From Hoplostethus atlanticus (lineage: Eukaryota; Chordata; Actinopteri; Trachichthyiformes; Trachichthyidae): 64,000 nucleotides of DNA. The stretch is taken from contig JAXDDX010000172.1 of assembly GCA_034670405.1 (NCBI GenBank), forward strand, positions 124,001-188,000. The letters are read 5' to 3'. Under the pieces are notes generated by a model, which did no database searches, was not told where the DNA came from, and worked only from the letters and a program-made list of their open reading frames with translations. The position numbers and the translations under genes were made by a program. The first letter of the stretch is position 1. Every line of letters starts with the position of its first letter. Positions 57,022 through 64,000 of this stretch are shown here, in pieces.

Positions 57022-57525
57022 GTTTGTTGGTGAAATGCGCCAGTAGAGGGAGAGAAAAAAAAACTAGTACTTCCTTGCAGGCTGACGAGAGAGAGTTACG
57101 GATTACCGAGCTTCATTTCACAAAAAAAAATTTATAAACTAAGTCTTAAAACGTTAATCATAATTAAGAATCGCGATTCATTCCATTTAAAGCATTTATA
57201 TCGATTATTGGTGAAGCCAAAGCGATTCATTCTATTTATTTATTTTAGCAGATCGATTTAGTTGAATCGGTAGGATTTACAATCGATTCATCGATGCATC
57301 GCATGAATCGTTACACTACTAGGTAAAATAAAGCATAGACATAAAACGGGAAGAATATTTACATTTGAATCCAATCAAAGAGGACAGAATCAAATGCATA
57401 CAGTGTACATTGCAACCAATAAAATGGTTTCAATGCTGTGATGTGTGTTACCTTGTTTACAGTGAGCCGTTAAACTAGCTGAACTAACCTTAACTATCAA
57501 AATTGCAAATATGCTTCTGCAAACA

Positions 57526-57935
57526 TGTCAAAAGAACCAGTGCATCAGAAAGGAAAATACAGTCAAACAAAACTGAACTTCAACGTTAATAATGTTACAT
57601 CCCTGACGTCCACAACTCCGTTGGAGCCTGGCCCTCCAACCATAGGACCAGCGCAGCGGCAGCCAGAAGAACCCCAAAGCAGCAGCCCTGTGCCCACTGA
57701 GACTGTCAACCCGCCGGCATTGAACCAAAACAGGCTAGCGCTGGCTCCGACTGCCTGGAGGGTTGTTGTCGGGACATAGAGATGGATAAAGAAGCACAGC
57801 TAATTGTAGACAAAAAGGAGACCGCTAGATCGTTTGGCCAAAGAGAAAGGTACTTTAATGCAAATTGGTACAAAAATAGAGAGCGGTTAATTCTTTGCTG
57901 CTGTCAAACAGTTTGTAACTTTCTCCAAATGTGGA
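57526..57935 (+). pseudogene. Zinc-finger (TTF/ZMYM-like) transposase N-terminus, fragment
   Basis: MSKEPVHQKGKYSQTKLNFN at 57525 leads through a Pro-rich linker (57600-57770). Shifted by one frame it reads ARSFGQRERYFNANWYKNRE, RLILCCCQTVCNF, which follows the W-Y-x-x...C-x-x-C layout of the TTF-type zinc finger at the start of many hAT-group fish transposases. No catalytic domain follows. Confidence 0.4.
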
Positions 57936-57949
57936 GATGACGGCGTCCG

Positions 57950-58200
57950 CCAGCCTGTGGTGCAAGCAAGCTATAGTTACTCCGCAGAAGTTTAGTGCGA
58001 GTCTCCGGTCTATCAACCGCTACACATACACTCTTTTTGGCCCCCGCACTTCTGAAATGAATCCAGCGCCCGTGCTTGGAAGACACGTTATATAGGCAGT
58101 CGTGTTCTTGCCACATATCGACAAGCCTTTCCTCCAGCTGTCCAACGCACCAATACAACAGTTTGTTGTTGTTTCTTCATTCACTTCCGTGTCCTTGTAG
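57950..58200 (-). pseudogene. MADF (Myb/SANT) domain fragment
   Basis: Minus strand: VGQLEERLVDMWQEHDCLYN then VSSK, the first helix pair of the MADF domain (E-x-x-L-V-x-x-W-x-x-x-x-x-L-Y-N), used by Harbinger partner proteins and some host regulators. A frameshift lies just upstream of VGQLEE. Nothing further of the protein is preserved. Confidence 0.6.
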
Positions 58201-59017
58201 ATTGTCTCTCTCATTGGCTATTGTGGTCCCGCTCAGAAAGCAGTGATGTAATCATCCCAATTTGAAATCCTAGATATCAAACACGTTTGATATTATCGGG
58301 GTGGCCCCGATGCATCCCAGAGCAGATCTGGAGGTTTAAGATTGGATCTGTAAACCGCTCACATTACCAGATAATCGGTGCCGAACAAGGTCCCGTCCAG
58401 ATCACTCCGCCGTTGTCGGGTGGGCCGAAATCGGGGATAAATCGGCCCAATTATCCTCTAGTGTGAGCCCGGCCTTAGTGGTAGCTACTCTCCAGCCTTA
58501 CCTTGTTATAGATAATGCCTATACTTGTTTTGGAGCCTGTCTGCTTGCCTGCCTGTTACTCACTCATCCTTGCTTCCCCCCAGTCATCTTGCTGCCTTGC
58601 CATCTCTATTCCTCCCATCTCCGGTGAACCACCTCTCACTAAATCTGTTGAACTGCCATCAGCCTCTGTGTTCTGTTCCTGGGTCCGCTAGTCCGCTACC
58701 CCTGACAAAGGCTGGTTTACAATGTAGTTTGTGGTTATTAAATCATAGCTCTCTCTTCCAACTTCATATCCAATTCAACCTGTAGAATTTTCATTTCATG
58801 TTCTTCTTTCAGATATTTTTTTGTTCTTTGCTGAAAGGTGGTGGCAGCATCTTCTCTCAGGGATGCTATAGCAGATGTGGTACACACTCACTGTGCACTG
58901 GCTCTTCCAACCTGTTCAGATTCCTTTCCTCTGGAAAAAGAACACCGTTAGAAGCACAAATAAACTCATGGTCCTTAGAGTGAAAGAAGAATAAAGATTG
59001 ACACAGACAGTAGAACA
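58201..59017. other. Mixed transposon debris
   Basis: 58230-58480 ends CTAGTGTGAGCCCGGCCTTA, the style of a DNA-transposon terminus (inverted TAAGGCCGGGCTCACACTAG), with GATAATCGG motifs; no partner end found. 58490-58720 is C/T-rich and LTR-like. No coding region. Confidence 0.35.
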
Positions 59018-59537
59018 TTATTTACCGAAGGAAGTAACCAATTTACTTTCTTTGGTATATTTACCATTTGTGCTCAGTTCTTCATCTGAACTGTCCAAAT
59101 GGTCATCGTCTGCTATACCATCCAGAGGTTGCTGGTGCTCTATTATTCCAGAGAGCAAGTCACTCAATTCATCAGTCTTGTCTTTTTTTGGTGGTCCACC
59201 ACCAGTATTAAAATCGCCCTCTTCTGATCTCTGCATTCTCTCTTTTTAAAGCCAGTTCAAGGTTCTTCCACAGAGTCTATAAAGGCAGATATTCAATATA
59301 AGTGATGTCACAAAAATATGAGAAATGTGAAATACTGATAATGTAGATATCTCACCTGAAGTTGTTGTACTGTTCTTGTGGTTACATTTTCATTTGCATT
59401 GAATTCACTGCAAATTGCTCAGTAGCAGTAGTATGGTTTTTACTTTCAATAACTGGATGGTTTGACACAATTTGTTTTAGTAATGTTTTTTCATACTCAC
59501 TAAAGTTTTTTGAACGATTTATTTATGCCTCTGCCAT
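59018..59537 (-). pseudogene. NAIF1-like Myb/SANT protein of the Harbinger
   Basis: Exon 1 from 59537: MAEA then a stop, then KNFSEYEKTLLKQIVSNHPV and IESKNHTTATEQFAVNSMQM, with a second stop before PQEQYNNFR|GTGAG. This is a degenerate trihelix Myb/SANT domain. Exon 2 (59272 downward) reads LWKNLELALKREM, QRSEEGDFNTGGGPPKKDKT, ELSDLLSGIIEHQQPLDGIA, DDD. The K/N-TGGGP and LDGIxDDD motifs are typical of NAIF1-like proteins that accompany Harbinger transposases. Two stops in exon 1 make it non-functional. Confidence 0.7.
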
Positions 59538-59821
59538 TGTTTTGTCTCAAGATTCATACCAGTAATGGTGTTTTCTATTCCATTCCGGGTTTTTATGAGC
59601 ACCATTAGACCAACAGCATGTGCTCATACTTAACCTAATCAGGCTTAACCCAGGTGTTCTCATTTAGGCTTACTTACCTTACTCCAGGACTCCATAGTCT
59701 CCCACTAACTAAGCCAAATTTAAGCCATGTTCATGAAAGCTACTTAAATGTCCTAGTTTAACTAGTACAAATTAAGGCCTACTCCTGGCTTAATCTAGGC
59801 TCTGTCTGTGAAACCGGACCC

Positions 59822-60103
59822 ATAAATCTATGTCACAATCAGCTCCCACCTGGCTGATTGGTGACAAGGTTCAGCTGGAGCAAGATGGCCGACTGGCTGT
59901 GACCTGCTGGGAAATATAGTTCCTTCCCCACAGTTTCTCGGTGGCAGATGGCACGGTCTGCCACAAACTCAACTCAGTTCAATGTAATCCCATGCTCAAA
60001 TCAATTCCAAATTATAGTCCACTACCCCATTAACCTAGTCCGTACCCTCGTCAGTTTTGGTACTCACGGCGTGCCATCGCTCAGTCAGGAGTGAGTCTGT
60101 CAG
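59822..60103. other. Flank of the gypsy relic
   Basis: TGTCACAATCAGCTCCCACC (59834) followed by TGGTGACAAGG may be LTR-derived. No gene. Confidence 0.35.
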
Positions 60104-61460
60104 TCACCAGTTGGTCAACACAACAGGAGCGCTCGGCAGTGGGGTAAAGCCGGCGTTAAAGCGTATTCCCCGGTACGGCCCGAAAGAATCGGCACAAGGC
60201 CAGGGAGGCGTCCGGCCGACAACCCCCGACAGTGTTGTGCATCCTGGCAGGGGGGAGAACACATCAGCAAACCGCTGCTTTAAATCGGCCACATTTGCAC
60301 TCTGGCTCGGTGAGAGATGGTCGTGACGTGATAAATGTGTGTCGCTCCACCCATCAGTACGCTCAACCTCATAGTCGACATCCCCAACCAGCCGTGTGAC
60401 CACAAAGGGCCCTTGCCACCTGGGGAGCAATTTTGAGGTAGACGAAGGGAGCAATAGAAGAACTTTATCTCCAGGTGAAAATTGTCTCAGTCACACCCCT
60501 CTGTCATACAGCTGACGTTCCTGGGCCTGGAGCAAATTCTCGCATGACAGCCACTCCAGCATGTGGAGTTTTGCTCGCAGGTCCATAACATACTGAATCT
60601 CATTTTTGCTCGCACTAGGACCTTCCTCCCAGCTTTCTTTAATTAGATCCAGCACCCCCCGGGGGGTCTCCTGCCGAACAGTAGCTCAAAGGGAGAAAAT
60701 CCTGTGGAGGCCTGGGGTACCTTCCACACTGCAAATAGCAGAGGGTCTAACCACTTATCCCAATTCCGACTATCGTCGTGCACAAACTTACGAACCATGT
60801 TTTTCAGTGTTTTATTAAACGGTTCCATCAGCCCATCAGTCTGTGGGTGGTACACGCTGGTCCGGATTGAGCGGACGGCCAACAGTTCGTATAGTTCCTG
60901 TAGGGTGCGTGACATAAACGAGGTGCCTTGGTCAGTCAGAATTTTTTTAGGGAGTCTGACTTGGGAGATTACTTGAAACATTTGATTGCGCAACATTCTT
61001 TGTTGAGATATTGGCACTGGCTCCGGGTATCATGTTGCATAATCCACAAGGACTAATACCGTGCACTGCGGTCTAATGGCCTGATGAGGTCCATACCAAG
61101 TCTCTTGAACAGTACCTCAATTAAGGGAAGGGGGCGCCACGGCGCTTTTGGGGTGGCCGGATGGTTGACCAGTTGGCATTTGGGACAGGCGGCGTACTAC
61201 CTCCACTCGTCAGCCCAAATGCCCGGCCAATAGAAGCGGGTCATTATCCGCTGTAGTGATTTGTTATATCCGAGGTGCCCAGCCATCGGGTTATGGTGAG
61301 CCGCCCTGAAACATTGTGCTGCAGTGGGGTCATAGATCAAGTGTTCTGGAATATTGCTTACCGGCCTGTTTGATCTTTTAAAGGTACAATCTTTATTTTT
61401 GACAGTTTGCAGCTTCTCTTTTGATTGCATGGATGTTGATTTGATATCACAATTTTCCAA
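60104..61460 (-). pseudogene. Ty3/gypsy pol relic: integrase then RT-leader motif
   Basis: Minus-strand order. 61400-61200: integrase zinc-binding domain (a His...His spacing and GHLGYNKSLQRIMTRFYWPG). 61017-60643: integrase core (PKKILTDQGTSFMSRTLQEL with one catalytic D, VYHPQTDGLMEPFNKTLKNM with the E). 60454-60330: integrase C-terminal module (LLPRWQGPFVVTRL). 60300-60240: LKQRFADVFSPLPGCTTL, a motif that normally opens the reverse transcriptase domain. Between 61195 and 61020 the first catalytic D region is frameshifted. The reading decays after the RT leader, and no RT, RNase H, gag or paired LTRs remain. The copy is dead. Confidence 0.8.
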
Positions 61461-61505
61461 TGGCTATTCAATAATATATGTAGAGTCCCTGTATTATACT
61501 ACCGC

Positions 61506-61895
61506 TGTCACGGCTGCTCAGCCTTCATCCTCACCTGCCCCTGTTTCCTAGTCCGTTTTCTGGTTGCTGTCTCCCTGTGTTGTGTGTCTCTTTCTCTCTC
61601 TCTCTCTGCAGGTTGGTGGGTGTGTCTCCGAGGGCTCCTGTCTGCCAGGGCAGCACAGCTGTTTCCAATCACACATCTCCCCCAGTGTATATTAGCACTG
61701 CTCTCACTATTGATCGCTGCTAGTTTGTCATTTTCGCCTACTGCTGTGTAGCTTCTCCCAGTCTAGTAGTAGTAAGTTTGTTATCCGTATTTTGCCTGTT
61801 GTGTGCCTGATCCCTTTTACTTGCCAGTAAAGCCTGTTTCCTAAGAACTCCCAGCCTCCAGACTTTGTCTGCTTTTGGGTCCACAACCGGTCACA
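61506..61895 (+). mobile_element. Probable solo LTR, gypsy-like
   Basis: Opens TGTCACGGCTGCTCAGCC, contains a TATA-like GTGTATATTAGCACTG (61695), a polyadenylation-like CCAGTAAAGCCTG (61826), and ends near GGTCACA (61895). The structure and strand (+) differ from the minus-strand pol next to it, so it is a separate copy. Flanking pentamers do not match. Confidence 0.5.
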
Positions 61896-62546
61896 ATTGT
61901 AACCAACTTGTCAAAAAAACAAACCATTTTGATTAAACATATCTAAAATAGACCCTTTTAAAGATTATAATTACCAAAATATTTCTTGATAGATGATTGT
62001 GAACATGTTGTACTAACCTCTTTTTGTACAGCCATGAAGCATCCATCACCTCCTCAAAGTGCATACAGGAAGTAAACACTAATTACGTTTTCACTAATTA
62101 CATAAAACTAGGCAGACTTATTCAACACAAGTTAAAGATACAGTACACATGAACATTTTATCAATTAACTCACACACAACTGATGTAGAACATGCAAAGT
62201 TTGTTTGTATTTTTTGTCACTATTGTGACCGGCAGGGGTTAAAGTGGGAACGATCCGGAACGGCGTTCCGGCACCTTCGATTAATAAGTAAATAAATCTG
62301 ATTGGCAGTTTCATACATGATAATGTCAAGCGAGTTTATTTTCGTGTGTTGCAGCCTGGCGTTCCTTCCAGCTGATGCCATCGAGATACTCACTCAACAA
62401 ATCAGAATGTCACCCCATGGCCCCGCCCCCACACTCAATATCCTTTTTCCGTCCGGGTTCTTGCGTGGAGATGTCGGTATCGCTCTCTCTCTCTCTCACA
62501 AACACATTGACAACGGACCCGTCTGTGAATAGCCCCTCCTCTCTGA
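61896..62546. other. No gene seen
   Basis: Includes GGGAACGATCCGGAACGGCG at 62248, a GC-rich palindromic stretch (CCGGAACG/CGTTCCGG) of transposon-end style. Otherwise unassigned. Confidence 0.4.
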
Positions 62547-62860
62547 GGCTACATCCACACTAGTACGTTTTCGTTTTAAAACGGAGTTCAGAAATGATCT
62601 CCGTCCATAAAAACGCATATCACGTTACCATTCACCTACACTGGGCATGCATGTGCCGGTGTAAAAAAGCAGCTTGTCTGCTCTGCTTAGTTGTAGAAAA
62701 TACCGTTATGAAGAACAGCAATGGCGAAAAGTAAGAGCAGAGATGTCTTTGTTTGGACGGACGACAAGGTGGAACTGTTACTGAAAGTAACAAACGAGTA
62801 TAAGGCGGTAAAGCAGCGGAGAGTATAGATTGGGAGTCATCGCAAAGCAAATACAACAAA
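62547..62860 (+). mobile_element. Harbinger-type fragment with Myb/SANT start
   Basis: AGGCTACATCCACACTAGTA followed by CGTTTTCGTTTTAAAACGG is a common fish DNA-transposon terminus. An ORF for a Myb/SANT protein starts 175 bp downstream. The rest of the element is absent; a LINE tail begins at 62860. Confidence 0.55.
62721..62828 (+). pseudogene. Myb/SANT-like protein, N-terminal 35 codons
   Basis: MAKSKSRDVFVWTDDKVELL then LKVTNEYKAVKQRRV and TAG at 62826. The FVWTDDxxELLL start is that of fish Myb/SANT-like transposon proteins, in which the W begins the SANT helix. Premature stop, then truncated by the LINE. Confidence 0.6.
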
Positions 62861-63224
62861 TCAAATCAAATCAAATCACATTTATTTGTATAGCCCTTAA
62901 TCACCGTTACAGTCTCTAAGGGCTTCACAGTGCCCAACATGTGAAAATAATAAATGGTTAGTACACGACATCCCCCAGCCTTAGACCCTCAGAGAGGACA
63001 AGGAAAAACTCCCACAAACCCTCACTGGGAAAATTGGGAGAAACCTTGGGAGGGGCTACTCAGAGAGGGATCCCCCTACCAGGACGGTTGGGCGTGCAAT
63101 AGATGCCGAGTTTGGGCAAGCAGCGTATACACAATATATGAAAGTTTATTTTGGTGGGACATCCAGATCTGATGGGGCGGCATCACAGCAACGGCAACTC
63201 AGTCAGCGTCATCATAGGACTAGG

Positions 63225-63405
63225 GGACCATGCAGGCGCCAACACTGCCCACATAGGAGAACGCAACGTCCGCTCAGTCAGCATCGTGCTAGGAGGCGGG
63301 ACCAACCAGACGCCAACTCTGCCCAGATAGGAGAACGCAACGTCCGCTCAGTCAGCATCGTCCTAGGCGGCGGGACCAACCAGACGCCAACTCTGCCGGG
63401 CTGCG
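63225..63405. repeat. 74-bp tandem repeat in the LINE 3' UTR
   Basis: About 2.5 copies of a unit containing GATAGGAGAACGCAACGTCC, GCTCAGTCAGCATCGT, CTAGG-GGCGGGACCAACCAG and ACGCCAACTCTGCC. Confidence 0.85.
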
Positions 63406-63608
63406 GCCTGGAACAGATAGGAGACTCACCCACACACACCCATACACACACTCTCACTCACACAGACATGACCAGCGTCAGTGGACAGGAGCAGGTAGAC
63501 CAGGAGAATAGGACATGTAGGCAGGATGCTAGTATCCATCGGCAGGACCCTGATCTAGGATGAGCTAACTGGTCTAGCCTTACTCTGAGAAGAGACTGAG
63601 CCACTCCC

Positions 63609-64000
63609 TCAAGGCTGGTCAAATGACAGAGAGAATAAATGGGTTTTTAGCCTTGACTTAAAGACTTCGATAGAGCCTGCCTCTCTGATTGAGGAAGGCA
63701 GACTGTTCCATAGATAGGGAGCCCGGTAAGAGAAGGCTCTGTTACCTGCAGTTTTCTTTTTGACTGCTGGGATAGACAAGTAGCCAGCGTCCTGAGATCT
63801 GAGGGCGCGTGGCGGTTTATAAGGTTTAATCAAATCGGATAAATAGGACGGTGCCATCCCATGTAATGATTTATATGTAAGTAAAAGCACCTTAAAGTCA
63901 CACCTGGCCTGAATTGGTAGCCAGTGTAATGAGGACAGGATGGGAGTTATATGGTCGAATTTCCTAGTTTTGGTCAGGATTCTGGCAGCAGCATTCTGGA
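63609..64000 (-). CDS. LINE reverse transcriptase, C-terminal part, open to the window edge
   Basis: Minus-strand frame without a stop from the window edge: QNAAARILTKTRKFDHITPI, LSSLHWLPIQARCDFKVLLL, TYKSLHGMAPSYLSDLIKPY, FSYRAPYLWNSLPSSIREAG, VFKSRLKTHLFSLSFDQP, stop at 63609. This is the conserved segment after the RT thumb in L2/CR1-group ORF2 proteins. About 130 residues are visible; catalytic boxes would lie beyond 64000. It is the best-preserved LINE coding region in the window and could belong to a recently active copy. Confidence 0.8.
   Translation of the reverse strand, partial: QNAAARILTKTRKFDHITPILSSLHWLPIQARCDFKVLLLTYKSLHGMAPSYLSDLIKPYKPPRALRSQDAGYLSIPAVKKKTAGNRAFSYRAPYLWNSLPSSIREAGSIEVFKSRLKTHLFSLSFDQP

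Larger units (their letters stand above)
54301..57321 (-). mobile_element. hAT element, 3.0 kb, with perfect 8-bp TSD
   Basis: GGTAAAAT flanks both sides (54293-54300, 57322-57329). The tips TAGGGGTGTGAATC and (inverted, right) TAGTAGTGTAACGATTC are imperfect inverted repeats, and the subterminal regions are full of ATCGATTCATCGATG/GATTCGATTCA motifs. It encodes one transposase on the minus strand, from BED finger to hAT dimerisation domain. The 3021-bp length fits an autonomous hAT, but the gene is frameshifted. Confidence 0.92.
53130..59821. mobile_element. PIF/Harbinger-like element, 6.7 kb, with nested elements
   Basis: The left end GGGCTGGTTTCACAGACGGG (then GCTTAAGCC) matches the inverted right end GGGTCCGGTTTCACAGACAG (then AGCCTAGATTAAGCC). 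Left side: plus-strand transposase termini (53375-53665). Right side: minus-strand NAIF1-like Myb gene (59018-59537). Between them lie an LTR fragment, a (CA)n, a complete hAT (54301-57321), and zinc-finger and MADF fragments. No convincing 3-bp TSD (CTT against ATA). The element is old compared with its contents. Confidence 0.65.
62860..64000 (-). mobile_element. LINE (L2-group like), 3' part, running off the window
   Basis: The 3' end is at 62860-62880, with a (TTTGA)n tail (seen as ATCAAATCAAATCAAATCA). Then come a 3' UTR of about 700 bp containing a 74-bp minisatellite, and the RT C-terminus up to the window edge. The tail differs from the (TGTAA)n of the other LINEs here, so this is another family. 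Confidence 0.75.

Noticed and set aside
61506..61895. LTR belonging to the adjacent gypsy pol
   Set aside because: The LTR-like signals read on the plus strand while pol is on the minus strand, and flanking TSDs do not match.

Overview
The window is vertebrate nuclear DNA, almost certainly from a ray-finned (teleost) fish. The evidence is one unmistakable vertebrate gene exon (the last coding exon of a G-protein-gated inward rectifier K+ channel, kcnj6/GIRK2-like, with a clean splice acceptor), introns with GT-AG borders, abundant (CA)n microsatellites, and a crowd of transposon families typical of fish: Tc1, hAT, PIF/Harbinger, TTAA-site elements, L2-group LINEs whose 3' tail carries a GGATA hairpin loop and (TGTAA)n, and Ty3/gypsy. 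Nothing bacterial, viral or plasmid-like in organisation is present. Host coding sequence is under 2% of the window.

Layout. 0-3 kb: a minus-strand L2-group LINE reverse-transcriptase relic, split by a second LINE 3' tail, then a 1.2 kb non-autonomous hAT element with a perfect 8-bp target-site duplication (TSD). 3.6-12.8 kb: MITEs (hAT-like, two TTAA-site elements), several Tc1 relics, and a full-length dead Tc1 on the minus strand next to a 100-bp (CA)n. 13.33-13.68 kb: kcnj6 last coding exon (+) and 3' flank. 15-18 kb: mostly unique AT-rich sequence with one MITE candidate. 18.2-20.2 kb: a spliced Tc1/IS630-like transposon with a perfect 25-bp terminal inverted repeat (TIR), whose DNA-binding domain is deleted and whose N-terminus has become a hexanucleotide array. 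22.97-28.75 kb: a hAT element with perfect 8-bp TSDs. It has been filled by a long-TIR element of unknown class, which itself holds a Harbinger, and by a deleted Tc1/IS630-like element. 28.9-30.0 kb: Harbinger with a spliced Myb/SANT gene interrupted by a tRNA-derived SINE. 31.3-32.6 kb: minus-strand spliced transposase relic.

33.2-37.0 kb: exons of a probable host gene (+) ending in a DUF4806-like domain. One of its introns holds a sister copy of the 26.5 kb element, split by a LINE. 37-43 kb: small hAT MITEs, an LTR-retroelement-like leader, and the start of a TTAA-site element with a 47-bp-arm palindrome. 43.1-48.07 kb: a 5 kb tandem satellite of about 164/176-bp units, in places alternating as a roughly 340-bp higher-order dimer. 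48.4-50.1 kb: a tandem duplication and a broken minus-strand C2H2-type gene. 50-53 kb: a broken two-gene Harbinger. 53.1-59.8 kb: a second Harbinger (NAIF1-like Myb gene plus deleted transposase) containing a nearly complete 3.0 kb hAT with perfect TSDs and pieces of other elements. 60.1-61.5 kb: Ty3/gypsy pol relic with integrase followed by an RT-leader motif. 61.5-64 kb: LTR fragment, Myb/SANT fragment, and a minus-strand LINE running off the end.

The genes do not form a pathway. kcnj6 and the DUF4806-like gene are neighbours separated by roughly 20 kb of transposon fill. The value of the window is its datable, nested transposon record and a few structures I could not assign: the long-TIR element, the higher-order satellite possibly enclosed by TTAA-type ends, and the triplicated mini-exon of the DUF4806-like gene. 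All calls are by eye from the sequence and remembered family features; no database search was run.
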